A DNA stretch of 55,026 nt from Candidatus Accumulibacter propinquus (lineage in GTDB: Bacteria; Pseudomonadota; Gammaproteobacteria; Burkholderiales; Rhodocyclaceae): NCBI GenBank assembly GCA_016714935.1, contig JADKBU010000027.1, forward strand, positions 1 to 55,026. The letters run 5' to 3'. Positions within the stretch are counted from its first letter, which is position 1. Every line of letters starts with the position of its first letter. Positions 25,992 to 35,143 of the stretch are shown here, one piece after another. The notes under the pieces are model-generated. The model did no database searches and was not told where the DNA came from. It saw nothing but the letters and a program-made list of their open reading frames with translations. The position numbers were made by a program, and so were the translations under genes.

Positions 25992-27470
25992 TTACGCCAC
26001 CTGCCAAGGCTCTCGCTGCTGCTGGAAATCATTCAACGCCCTGCTGAATTCAGGCAGCAAGGACTCGGTCTGTGCTGCCAGCCAGCCTGCTAGCCGTTTA
26101 CCCTTCCTGCCGGGCAAGGCCTCCGCAATAAGCTGCTCGGCAACCGCCAGGTCGTTCAGACGGCCCAACAGGTCCTGCAGACAGCTTGCCGAGTGATGGT
26201 AGTTGGACAACACGGGTCCTTCAAGGATCGGGGTAAAAAACTCAAGCGCGTAGCGCAGTTGCTTGAAGGCCACGCGCAAGCGGTGACGGGCGGCAACGCC
26301 AGCGCCCAGTGCGTCCACAGCGCGCTTCTTGACCTGCTTCGCGGATTTCTTCAGGCAGCGCGGGACGAACGTTCCGAGCGGCCCGCCACCAGCTTCCGGC
26401 AAGGCCAGAAGCGCGGCCGAGAAGTCGATCAGCAACCGCGAGTAGTCTGCCGTACCGAGAGCTTTCCCGGTGGCCCTGCGGCTGCTCGCCGAGCGGCGAC
26501 GGGCGTAGCTGGACATCCGCTCGACCTCGCCGCGACCTGAACACGCCTCGGCCAGCACCGGCAAGGTTTCCGCAAGAAAAACATCCCAGTTACGAGTATC
26601 ACCAAGTTGTCTGGCGAGTCCCTGCCAAAGCGGATCGAAGCGTGCGACGAAGTGCTCCGGCAGCAGCGGCTCCCACAGACGAATGGCCGACCGTAGTCGG
26701 CGGATTGCAACCCGCGCCTGATGCACGAACTCCGGCAGGTCGCTCCGGCCAACACTCTTTTCGTTGCCTTGCAGGTGGTATAGACACGACAGCGCAATCA
26801 TGCGAAAAGCGCCGATGCACGACATGCCCGCCTCGGTCGCGATGGGTGGCGCCTTCACCGCCGCCAGCGGCGCATCCGCCAACAGGCGATAGGCCCGTTC
26901 CGACTTGCTGCTGACCTCCGGGTGCAGCGGCAGGCTGTCCTGCAACTGCCCGGCCAGCGCGAACAGGTCACCAAGTTCGCCGGAGAGCAGTTCCAGTTCA
27001 ACCTCGCGGATGGTCTGGCGTTGACCGCGTGCGTCGATCCAGCCGCGGTCGAGAGCCAATTCGATGCGCACGCCGTGGCGTGGCTCCAGCAGCCAGATAT
27101 GGCGTCGGAAGTGGGTGGTGAACAGCGGCTGCAATTCGTCCCGAAGAGATTCCAGCAGGTCGCGCAGACTATCGCTATCGACATGCGAAAAATCGAACGC
27201 TCCCGGCCGAGCTGGAACCTCCCATTCGCTGCGCTGGGCCAGACCAGCCGTGAGTTGCGGGGCCGTCTTGACGGTCAGCAACCACTGGCTTCCCTTCTGC
27301 CGGTAGCGGACGACAATTCGCTCGCGCCTGAGGCGCAGGTCAGGCGTGTCGTAATAGGTGTTGATCAGCAATTGCCGCTGCGGTTCGACGCCGGCCAACA
27401 GGGCCTGTTTGGCCACCTGACTGGCGGCGTGCGCTGGCAGCGACAACTTGATTTCGGTTTCTGTAGCCAC
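25992..27470 (-). CDS. CYTH-CHAD domain protein (polyphosphate-associated)
   Basis: 492 residues from GTG 27470, which has GGAGG 7 nt upstream. The CYTH domain (about 1-205) opens with the ExExK signature ETEIK and has the tunnel-fold pattern NTYYDTPDLRLRRERIVVRYR and WLLTVKTA. The CHAD domain (about 225-490) is His/Arg/Lys-rich (VHQARVAIRRLRSAIRLWEP, HRLRVAFKQLRYALEFF). CHAD proteins bind polyphosphate granules, and CYTH enzymes act on triphosphates or polyphosphate. With ppx and ppk1 12 kb away this fits a polyphosphate-storing cell. The fusion is known in the family; the enzymatic activity is untested. Confidence 0.92.
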   Translation of the reverse strand: MATETEIKLSLPAHAASQVAKQALLAGVEPQRQLLINTYYDTPDLRLRRERIVVRYRQKGSQWLLTVKTAPQLTAGLAQRSEWEVPARPGAFDFSHVDSDSLRDLLESLRDELQPLFTTHFRRHIWLLEPRHGVRIELALDRGWIDARGQRQTIREVELELLSGELGDLFALAGQLQDSLPLHPEVSSKSERAYRLLADAPLAAVKAPPIATEAGMSCIGAFRMIALSCLYHLQGNEKSVGRSDLPEFVHQARVAIRRLRSAIRLWEPLLPEHFVARFDPLWQGLARQLGDTRNWDVFLAETLPVLAEACSGRGEVERMSSYARRRSASSRRATGKALGTADYSRLLIDFSAALLALPEAGGGPLGTFVPRCLKKSAKQVKKRAVDALGAGVAARHRLRVAFKQLRYALEFFTPILEGPVLSNYHHSASCLQDLLGRLNDLAVAEQLIAEALPGRKGKRLAGWLAAQTESLLPEFSRALNDFQQQREPWQVA

Positions 27471-27543
27471 GGCAAACCCTCCTGGAGGGAAAAGCGATGC
27501 ATACCCCGGATTAGTATCCTGCTTCACCTGACGCCGGTTGCCG

Positions 27544-28641
27544 TCAGGACATCTTCTCGATCAGGTGTGCCTTGAGCTGGGCACGCCCAGACGGATTGGC
27601 CAAGGCGATGATCGTGCTACCGGCATGGATGATGTCATCGACCTTGGGATTGAAGACCCATGCGCCATCCTGCTCGCGCACGGCCAGCAGAATGTAATCG
27701 GGACTGCGCAGGCGCAGATCGCCCACCCGGGTTGGTGGGAAATTGGCGGGTACCGGTACCTCCTCGACGCGCACGTTCTTGTCCGACCGGATCATCTCGT
27801 CGAGAAAGCCGACGACATGCGGCCTGACCATCGCCGACGCCAGGCGGATGCCGCCGGTGAAATCAGGGGAAATCACCGCGTCTGCACCGGCCTTGCGCAT
27901 CTTTTCGACATTCCGCAACTCCTGCGCGCGCGCCACGATCCGCAAACCGGGATTGAGTTGCCTGGCGGTGATGATGATCATCAGATTCCGCGAATCGTCA
28001 CCGGTGACGGCGAACAGTCCTCTGGCGTCTTCGATATCAGCCGCTTCCATCAGATCGTCGTCCGAGGCATCGCCCTGCAGATAGAGCAACGCCGGAAACT
28101 TTTCGAGATTCTCCTCGAAACGCTCCTCCTCGGTATCGATGGCGACGAAGTGGCGTCCCGTATTCAGCAGTTCCCGCCCGACACTGCGACCGACACGCCC
28201 GAAACCGCAAATGATGAAATGCTGCCGCAGCTTCTGGATGCGCTTTTCCATCCGTCTTCTCCGAAGGGAATAATCAAGGTCCTTCTCGAGGAAGAACACT
28301 GACAGACTGGTAAACAAAAAGGTCAGCGCGCCCAGACCGGCAATGGCAATGAATCCGGCAAAGAGGCGATCCTGAAGGGAATGGAGAGGGACAATCTCGC
28401 CGTAACCCACGGTCGAAATGCTGATCAGAGTCATGTACAGCGCGTCGGACCAGTTCCCGTTATCGCCGGCAATATGATAAAAGCCCAGCGTTCCGACGCC
28501 GATCAGCACCAGCACCGTCATCCCGGCCCAAACGATGCGCAGGATGATGCGCTGCAACTGCGCGGCCACCCGGACTTCGGATTCACCGAGCCGTCGCATG
28601 CGGCGAAGTCGCCGACGAGCCAGCAGCGCGTTATCGGCCAT
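27544..28641 (-). CDS. Two-helix potassium channel with RCK (TrkA-N/TrkA-C) domain
   Basis: 365 residues. Transmembrane helices at about 32-54 and 92-115 frame the pore with selectivity filter TVGYGE (77-82). The cytoplasmic RCK domain has the nucleotide motif GFGRVG (146-151), then VAIDTEEERFE and LYLQGDASDDD, and a TrkA-C part follows. It should form a tetrameric K+ channel gated by ligand binding to the RCK ring. It lies 73 nt upstream of the CYTH-CHAD start in the same direction, possibly co-transcribed. Confidence 0.93.
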   Translation of the reverse strand: MADNALLARRRLRRMRRLGESEVRVAAQLQRIILRIVWAGMTVLVLIGVGTLGFYHIAGDNGNWSDALYMTLISISTVGYGEIVPLHSLQDRLFAGFIAIAGLGALTFLFTSLSVFFLEKDLDYSLRRRRMEKRIQKLRQHFIICGFGRVGRSVGRELLNTGRHFVAIDTEEERFEENLEKFPALLYLQGDASDDDLMEAADIEDARGLFAVTGDDSRNLMIIITARQLNPGLRIVARAQELRNVEKMRKAGADAVISPDFTGGIRLASAMVRPHVVGFLDEMIRSDKNVRVEEVPVPANFPPTRVGDLRLRSPDYILLAVREQDGAWVFNPKVDDIIHAGSTIIALANPSGRAQLKAHLIEKMS

Positions 28642-28911
28642 GCGGAAGAAGATTCTCTATCTGGGCTCTGGAGGTCATCGGCAAGACAAGGGCGAGCAAA
28701 GGTTCGGGCAGGAAGCAAACAGCTCGCGCCGCATATGCTGAGCGGGCGAGATTCGCACATTCCCAGGGGATTGTCCACGATTCCCGCGGCCCTTGCCGAC
28801 ACCAGGCGGCAGTTCGATGGCAGGGGGTTGCCAACGGCGAAAGTTGCTTTACCATCGCCGGCAGGACCTGCCAGAATCGCCACTGTACACCAACCGGCCA
28901 GGCTACTACCG

Positions 28912-29565
28912 ATGCGGCTCCATTCCGACGAACTCGAACAAATTTCCGCCCACACGCTGGCCCACTATGACCAACGTGCCGAAGAGTTCCGCGCAGGCAC
29001 GCGCAGCCACGATGTCAGTCAGAACATCGCCGCCCTGTTGCGACATATTCATGGCCACCCGCCGTTTGCGATCCTCGACTTCGGCTGCGGCCCCGGCCGT
29101 GACCTGAAGGCCTTTGCCAGTCTCGGCCATTGCGCCATCGGACTGGATGGTGCGCGAAGCTTCGTGGAAATGGCGTGTGCCGATACCGGCTGTGAGGTCT
29201 GGCATCAGGACTTTCTCAAGCTCGATCTTCCGCCCGGACGTTTTGACGGGGTCTTCGCCAATGCCTCGCTGTTTCATGTGCCTGTTCAGGAGTTGCCACG
29301 CGTGCTGCGGCAACTGCGCGATACCCTGAAAATGAACGGCGTGCTGTTCTGCTCAAACCCGCGCGGCGACAATGAGGAGGGCTGGAACAACGGGCGTTAC
29401 GGTGCCTACCACGCCCTCGCGGCATGGCGTTCGCGGATGTCCGATGCGGGCTTCGACGAACTCGAACACTATTACCGCCCTCCCGGCCTGCCACGCGCTC
29501 AACAGCCGTGGCTCGCCAGTGTGTGGCGCAAAGCCGGACAGGATGAAGCACGGATCCACCCTTGA
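28912..29565 (+). CDS. Class I SAM-dependent methyltransferase
   Basis: 217 residues. The SAM-binding motif I is ILDFGCGPGRDLKAF, followed by IGLDGARSFVEMA, the acidic WHQDFLKLDLP and FDGVFANASLFHVP. The substrate is unknown; the fold (Methyltransf_11/25-like) covers small molecules and lipids. The start ATG 28912 (MRLHSDELEQISAHTLAHYD) is the first giving family-like sequence. It diverges from the K+ channel across 270 bp. Confidence 0.88.
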   Translation: MRLHSDELEQISAHTLAHYDQRAEEFRAGTRSHDVSQNIAALLRHIHGHPPFAILDFGCGPGRDLKAFASLGHCAIGLDGARSFVEMACADTGCEVWHQDFLKLDLPPGRFDGVFANASLFHVPVQELPRVLRQLRDTLKMNGVLFCSNPRGDNEEGWNNGRYGAYHALAAWRSRMSDAGFDELEHYYRPPGLPRAQQPWLASVWRKAGQDEARIHP

Positions 29566-29621
29566 CAGCACCGTGTTCGACCCCATTTCGTTCCTTCACT
29601 GCCACCATTACGCTCGCCATC

Positions 29622-30251
29622 ATGTCAGACAAACGCTTTGCCAAGCGCCGCACGGGATTCAGGGCCAGTCAACGAATCGCCGAGACAATTCTCGACTATG
29701 TCGGCCAGACCCCGGCGACCACTGAAGACTGGAACCGGAAACCCGCAGCACGCGCACGTGCGATTGCCCGCCGGGCAGCCGGACAGGCTGCGGTCACCGC
29801 CGGCAGCCTGACTCTGCCACCCGGTCCGCTCGGCTGGCTGACCCTCCTCCCCGAACTGCGGGCATTGTGGAAACTGCAGACACAAATGGTCGCCGACATC
29901 GCGGGTTGCCATGGCAAGACCGCGGTTCTGGGCCGCGAAGAGATGCTCTACTGCCTGTTCCGGCACACCGACCCGCAGGCGGTCCGCGATCTTGTCAGCC
30001 AGATCGGCAATCGCTTTGTCGTCCAGCGCGCCGCACGTCCTGAGATCCAGTCAGTCGTGCTGAAGATCGGGCTGCACATCTCGCAACGTCTCATCGGCAA
30101 GGGGCTTTCACGCTGGATCCCGGTGTTCGGCGCGCTGGGCGCCAGCGCGTATGCCTATTACGACACCGCACGAGTCGCCCAAACGGCAATCGATTTCTTC
30201 TCCGGCATTATTGACGAGCAAGCCGAGGAAGCACCGCACATTGACCATTGA
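29622..30251 (+). CDS. Protein of unknown function, weakly EcsC-like
   Basis: 209 residues. Basic N-terminus (MSDKRFAKRRTGF), then a Gly/Leu-rich amphipathic or membrane segment (VTAGSLTLPPGPLGWLTLLP). A cytoplasmic-looking helical part follows, with a further hydrophobic stretch SRWIPVFGALGASAYAYYDT. The Gly-rich pattern and the tail resemble EcsC-type proteins, but I cannot confirm the family. It starts 56 nt after the methyltransferase in the same direction, so the two are probably co-transcribed. Confidence 0.7.
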   Translation: MSDKRFAKRRTGFRASQRIAETILDYVGQTPATTEDWNRKPAARARAIARRAAGQAAVTAGSLTLPPGPLGWLTLLPELRALWKLQTQMVADIAGCHGKTAVLGREEMLYCLFRHTDPQAVRDLVSQIGNRFVVQRAARPEIQSVVLKIGLHISQRLIGKGLSRWIPVFGALGASAYAYYDTARVAQTAIDFFSGIIDEQAEEAPHIDH

Positions 30252-30371
30252 CCACAACCAGGCAGCAAACGCAGGCCGGGGCCCGGCGCTATGCTGATTA
30301 GCGATCGGTCGCCGGCGCGGAACGCCTGTTAGAATGGTCCCCACAGAACATTGGAAGAGGCGCACGGGACC

Positions 30372-31844
30372 ATGAGGGTGACCATCAGGGATCTTGAAGA
30401 CTGGGTAAGACCCCGGACGGTCACTACCCTCACGCTCATCTTGCTGGTCGCGCTCTGGTCGGTAGTCATTGCTTCTGCGGTCTCGGGGCGGCAGGCCAGC
30501 ATCGCCTCTACCGGCGAACTTCTACAACGCACCGGACGGGCCGTAGAGGAGCAGACCCTCCAGCAACTGCGTCTGACCGACGTTCTGCTGGCTACCGCTG
30601 CGCATTGGCTTCAGGCAAATCCAGGTCGCGACCCCCGCAGCGATCCCGCCTTCCGGAAATTGCTGGAGGGCTTTCGCGCCAGAACTGGCGACTCGATCGA
30701 CATCCAACTGCTGACCGTGGATGGCAGCGTCTTCGACGTTCTGGGCAAGAGCCCGCGACCACTGGCGAAAGTCGCCGACAGCGAGTACTTCAAGGGTGCA
30801 CTGGCCAGCAAGGCGCTGTTCATTGGCCGCCCCGAGAGTATCCAGCGCAGTGGCGGCTACGGCTTGCCGATCGCACTTGCGTTGCCCAGCCCGATACATG
30901 GCATCCAGATGATCGTCGCGATCGTCGACCTGCCGACACTGATCGGGAGATACGAAGGCCAGCGTCAACAAGCCGGCGGCGCGATCACCCTGCTCCGAAA
31001 CGACGGGGTGGTGCTCGCCAGGGCGCCGGAGGATGCACCACTGCCAGGCCAGTCCATCGCCGAAGGGCGGCTTTTCGGCGAGCGCCTGAGGCAACCGCCG
31101 CGGACCTTGCTGTTACTCGATGAAACCCATGCCGGCGAGAAAAAGGAATTCGTCAGCTATTCTCCAGTGGGCGATTTCCCGCTGCTGATCGCCGTCTCCG
31201 AGGATTACGACGAAGCGCTATTGCCGTGGCTGAAACAGACGCTGTGGATCGTTCTCCTGGCCCTCGGCGTCACCGTGCCGCTCACCATAGTCGCCTTTCG
31301 TTCCTTGCGTCTGCTGCGGGCGCTGGCCAATCGGAATGCCGAATTGCAGCAGCTGGTGACTACCGACCCGCTGACCGGCAGCAGCAACCGCCGGCACTTC
31401 GTCGAGACCCTGGAAGACGAACTGGGCCGGGCACAGCGCCAGAAAACTCCCCTGAGTCTCCTGTTGCTGGCGGTCGACTTCTTCAAGCAGATCAACGATG
31501 GCTACGGTCATGCCATCGGCGATCAGGTATTGATCGCCTGCGCGCAGGCCGCGACGGGCTGTCTGCGTTCAAGGGACTTGATCGGCAGGCTCGGAGGCGG
31601 TGAATTCTCCATTCTGCTACCCAACACCGAGGCCAGGGAAGCCTTCATGGTCGCCGAGCGGGTGCGCACGGCAATCGCCCGGATCTCGATCCCGACCGAC
31701 AACGGCACCGTCGAGTTCGCGGCCAGCGTCGGCGCGAGCCAGGCCAGGACGGAGGACCGCTCGATCGACGATCTGCTGAAGCGCGTCGCGACCGCCCTGC
31801 ACAACGCCAAGGCGGGAGGACACGATCGCGTAGCGGTGGTCTGA
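30372..31844 (+). CDS. Membrane GGDEF protein with degenerate active site
   Basis: 490 residues: membrane helix (about 17-37), periplasmic dCache-like sensor domain (about 40-285), second helix (about 290-315) and a GGDEF domain (about 335-490). The signature is GGGEF (408-412), so the catalytic Glu/Asp is G410. The first metal Asp of the D-x-D-x-F-K motif is A367 (AVDFFK). The guanine-binding IND and GHAIGDQ residues remain, and the allosteric I-site RxxD is present as RSRD (399-402), five residues before the signature. This suggests a c-di-GMP receptor rather than a cyclase, as in PelD. The ATG at 30372 is chosen for GGAAGAGG upstream; a TTG at 30351 is possible. Confidence 0.9.
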   Translation: MRVTIRDLEDWVRPRTVTTLTLILLVALWSVVIASAVSGRQASIASTGELLQRTGRAVEEQTLQQLRLTDVLLATAAHWLQANPGRDPRSDPAFRKLLEGFRARTGDSIDIQLLTVDGSVFDVLGKSPRPLAKVADSEYFKGALASKALFIGRPESIQRSGGYGLPIALALPSPIHGIQMIVAIVDLPTLIGRYEGQRQQAGGAITLLRNDGVVLARAPEDAPLPGQSIAEGRLFGERLRQPPRTLLLLDETHAGEKKEFVSYSPVGDFPLLIAVSEDYDEALLPWLKQTLWIVLLALGVTVPLTIVAFRSLRLLRALANRNAELQQLVTTDPLTGSSNRRHFVETLEDELGRAQRQKTPLSLLLLAVDFFKQINDGYGHAIGDQVLIACAQAATGCLRSRDLIGRLGGGEFSILLPNTEAREAFMVAERVRTAIARISIPTDNGTVEFAASVGASQARTEDRSIDDLLKRVATALHNAKAGGHDRVAVV

Positions 31845-31937
31845 GGCGGGCCACCAAGCCACCTCAGCCCCCCCCAACACGATACGCACGGGCGGCCCAG
31901 CCGCGCGCACAGTGTCTCAGTACAGCAAGCTACGTCA

Positions 31938-32738
31938 CTAGCGGCCCGACCACACGGGCGCCCGTTTGCCGATGAAGGCATCGATGCCCTCGCCGGCGTC
32001 GGCGGTCATCATGTTGCACGCCATCACTTCGGAGGCGTACTGGTAGGCCGCTTCCAACCCCATTTCGAGCTGCTTGTAGAACATCTGCTTGCCCATGCCA
32101 ATGGCCACCGACGACTTGGCAATGATCGAGCGGGCCAGCTGCTCGACTTCGACGTCGAGCGCATCGCTGGCGACGACGCGATTGACCAGGCCTTGCTGCA
32201 AGGCCGTCTGCGCGTCGATGAAATCGCCGGTGAGCAGCATCTCCAGTGCCTGTTTGCGCCCCAGATTGCGCGACAGTCCGACGCCTGGCGTCGCGCAGAA
32301 CAGTCCGACGTTGATGCCGGAGGTGGCAAAACGCGCGGAGTCCACCGCCACCGCCAGGTCACACATCGACACCAGTTGGCAACCGGCTGCCGTGGCGATG
32401 CCGTGCACCCGTGCGATGACCGGTTGCGGCATCTGCGTCAGGGTCATCATCATCCTGCCGCAGCGCCTGAACAGGTCCTGCATGAAAGCCTTGTCATGGT
32501 TGGCGCGCATCTCCTTGAGATCGTGTCCGGCGCAGAACGCCTTGCCGGCACCGGCAATGACCACGACGCGAACCGCCGCATCCGCACTGACGGCGTCCAG
32601 GTGCCCCTGCAAGGCACCAATCATCGCCTGCGACAGGGCATTGAACTGCTTGGCGCGGTTCAGGGTCAGCGTGGCAACGCCACCCTGATCCGTGCGGACA
32701 ACGTAGGGCTCATCCTCGCCGGGCATCCGGGTATTCAT
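31938..32738 (-). CDS. Enoyl-CoA hydratase/isomerase (crotonase family)
   Basis: 266 residues. Oxyanion-hole segments VIAGAGKAFCAGHDLKEM and HGIATAAGCQLVSMCDLAVA are present; the catalytic Glu pair is not obvious. The order of helices and the length are standard. It lies downstream of the acyl-CoA synthetase in the same direction (114 nt gap), consistent with a fatty-acid activation and beta-oxidation pair. It acts in the cytoplasm on 2-enoyl-CoA; chain length cannot be told. Confidence 0.9.
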   Translation of the reverse strand: MNTRMPGEDEPYVVRTDQGGVATLTLNRAKQFNALSQAMIGALQGHLDAVSADAAVRVVVIAGAGKAFCAGHDLKEMRANHDKAFMQDLFRRCGRMMMTLTQMPQPVIARVHGIATAAGCQLVSMCDLAVAVDSARFATSGINVGLFCATPGVGLSRNLGRKQALEMLLTGDFIDAQTALQQGLVNRVVASDALDVEVEQLARSIIAKSSVAIGMGKQMFYKQLEMGLEAAYQYASEVMACNMMTADAGEGIDAFIGKRAPVWSGR

Positions 32739-32852
32739 ATCGTTTTCTCCTCAAGACTTGTCATCGACGGGTCCTGCAGACCCTCGCCCGGTCACAGCGC
32801 GGCGAAGGTCTGGTGGACCCCGGGGAATATGATCGAGACCGACCGATGCGGC

Positions 32853-34490
32853 TCACTCGATCGCGGCAGAAGACTTGGCCTGCTCGCGCAACACGTACTT
32901 CTGGATCTTGCCGGTCGAGGTCTTCGGCAGCGTACAGAAGATGACCCGCTTGGGAATCTTGAAGCGCGCCATGTGCTGTCGACAGAAGTCGATGATTTCC
33001 TGCTCGCTCGGTGTTGCCCCGTCGCGCAACTCGATGAAGGCGCAGGGGACTTCGCCCCAGGTGGCATCGGGCGTGGCCACGACGGCCACAGCGATCACGG
33101 CCGGATGTCGGTAGAGCACGTCCTCCACTTCGATCGACGAGATGTTCTCCCCACCCGAGATGATCACGTCCTTCGAGCGATCCTTGATCTTCACATAGCC
33201 ATCCGGATGCATGACCGCAAGATCGCCGGTGTGGTACCAGCCACCGGCAAACGACTCCTCGGTCGCCTTCGGATTCTTGAGATAGCCTTTCATGACCAGA
33301 TTGCCGCGGAACATGATCTCGCCCATCGTCTCTTTATCCCAGGGCACCTGCTCCATGCTCGCCGAATCGAGCACGGTGATCGCTTCCTGTGCGTGGTAAC
33401 GCACGCCCTGCCTGCCGTTCAGGTCGACCTGCTCGGCGAGCGGCAGATCGGCCCAGTGGCTGTGCTTGGCACAAACTGCTGCCGGCCCATAGGTTTCGGT
33501 CAGTCCATACACATGCGTGAGATCGACGCCGATATTCGCCATCTGTTCGATGACCGCCGCCGGCGGAGGAGCGGCGGCGATCAGGCCGGCAACCTTCTGC
33601 GAGATTCCCGCACGCAACTCGGCGGGAGCGTTGGCCATCAGGCTGTGCACGATCGGCGCGCCGCAGTAGTGGGTGACCCGGTGCTCGCGGATGGCCTCGA
33701 AAATCAGCTTCGGATCGACCCGGCGCAGACAGACGTTGGTTCCCGCGTTGGCGGCCATGGTCCACACGAAGCACCAGCCGTTGCAGTGAAACATGGGCAA
33801 CGTCCACAGGTATACCGAATGCGGAGCCATGCCCCAGCTGACGATGTTGCTCATCGAGTTGAGGTAGGCGCCGCGATGGTGATAGACCACGCCCTTCGGA
33901 TTGCCGGTAGTTCCCGAGGTGTAATTGAGCGAGATCGCATCCCATTCGTCGCTCGGACCGCCCCACGGAAAGTCCGGGCTGCCAGCGGCGATGAACGACT
34001 CGTACTCCTGCGTGCCCAGGCGTTGGCCAGGGCCGCTGTATTCGGAGTCGTCGACGTCGATGACCAGAATCTGGCGCTGGGTAGCGGCCAGCGCCTTCCT
34101 GACGGTGGGCGAATATTCGCGGTCGGTAATCAGCACCTTGGCTTCGCCATGTTCGAGCATGAAGGCAATCGTTTCGGCATCCAGACGCGTGTTGAGTGTA
34201 TTCAGGACGGCACCGGTAGCCGGCACGCCAAAATGGCATTCGACCATCTCGGGGGTATTGTTGAGCATCGCCGCCACGGTATCGCCGACGCCAACGCCGT
34301 GGTCCACCAGTGCCGAAGCGAGGCGACGGGCGCGCCGGAAGGTCTCCCCCCAGGTATACCGGCGCTGCCCGTGAATCACCGCGGTGCGATCCGGATAGAT
34401 GTAAGCGGTGCGGGCAATGAAGGTCAGCGGCGTCAGTGGCGTGTAGTTGGCCGTGTTCTTGTCGAGACCCTGTTGATAAATATTCTGCAT
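32853..34490 (-). CDS. Acyl-CoA synthetase (AMP-forming)
   Basis: 545 residues. The adenylation motif YTSGTTGNPKG and the C-terminal motifs (YHTGDLAVMHPDGYVKIKDR, GGENISSIEVEDVL, LPKTSTGKIQKYVLR with the catalytic Lys) are all present. It activates a carboxylic acid to its CoA thioester with ATP, and looks like the medium-/long-chain acyl-CoA ligase group. It is the first of the two genes ending at 31938. Confidence 0.93.
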   Translation of the reverse strand: MQNIYQQGLDKNTANYTPLTPLTFIARTAYIYPDRTAVIHGQRRYTWGETFRRARRLASALVDHGVGVGDTVAAMLNNTPEMVECHFGVPATGAVLNTLNTRLDAETIAFMLEHGEAKVLITDREYSPTVRKALAATQRQILVIDVDDSEYSGPGQRLGTQEYESFIAAGSPDFPWGGPSDEWDAISLNYTSGTTGNPKGVVYHHRGAYLNSMSNIVSWGMAPHSVYLWTLPMFHCNGWCFVWTMAANAGTNVCLRRVDPKLIFEAIREHRVTHYCGAPIVHSLMANAPAELRAGISQKVAGLIAAAPPPAAVIEQMANIGVDLTHVYGLTETYGPAAVCAKHSHWADLPLAEQVDLNGRQGVRYHAQEAITVLDSASMEQVPWDKETMGEIMFRGNLVMKGYLKNPKATEESFAGGWYHTGDLAVMHPDGYVKIKDRSKDVIISGGENISSIEVEDVLYRHPAVIAVAVVATPDATWGEVPCAFIELRDGATPSEQEIIDFCRQHMARFKIPKRVIFCTLPKTSTGKIQKYVLREQAKSSAAIE

Positions 34491-34519
34491 TCAGCTCCCC
34501 CTCGAAAGTGTGTCAATTG

Positions 34520-35143
34520 TCATGGGTAGTGCGCCGCCGTTACCCGGCAGCCTTTTAGCGTGCCACGTTTCTCCTGATCGTTCAACCAGGCAGCGAGCTG
34601 CCGCCCGAGTTCGTCGCTGACGGAAACCAGCGCCACGACGCCGCCACGAGCGTCTGGCGTCGTGGCCGCCTGCTCGATGTCGATCAACCGGTCAACGACT
34701 ACCCGGCGCCCCCTGTCGAGCAGGCTGGCCCTGCCCTGCAGCAAGGCGCGGCTACGCTCGGGCGTATCGAACACCTGCGAGAACTCCTGCAGTTCGAGGC
34801 GCAACAGGCAAGTCACCGCGCCATGTCCGCTGACGCCAACGAACCCAAGCTGTTGCCGCAGGCGCTGCGACAGCAGCAATCCCGGTGCTCCCACCCAACG
34901 ACTGCCCGCGTAGCTGCGCAGCTTGAGCGGGTTCTCGTAGAGCAGACGATACTCGATTCCCGGTGAGTCGAACCATGACGGCACACTCACCTCCAGGGCC
35001 ACACTCGACCAGCGCCCGTCATCGTCGGGCAGGTGTCGGGGTGGCAGCCCGAAGTCGTAGGCTTCGATGAGCGACGCGTTGCGAGCGCTGCCGGCGCACG
35101 CCGCGAGACAGCAGACAGCCAGACACATCAGCAAGCTCTTCAT
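34520..35143 (-). CDS. ABC-type transport auxiliary lipoprotein (PqiC/MlaC-like role)
   Basis: 207 residues with a lipoprotein signal peptide (lipobox LAAC, Cys16). The body resembles the ABC-transporter auxiliary family (DUF330/PqiC), with RASLLDRGRRVVVDRLIDIE. Its ATG overlaps the mlaD stop (ATGA). It probably anchors to the outer membrane and helps the MlaFED-type transporter move lipids between membranes. Confidence 0.85.
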   Translation of the reverse strand: MKSLLMCLAVCCLAACAGSARNASLIEAYDFGLPPRHLPDDDGRWSSVALEVSVPSWFDSPGIEYRLLYENPLKLRSYAGSRWVGAPGLLLSQRLRQQLGFVGVSGHGAVTCLLRLELQEFSQVFDTPERSRALLQGRASLLDRGRRVVVDRLIDIEQAATTPDARGGVVALVSVSDELGRQLAAWLNDQEKRGTLKGCRVTAAHYP

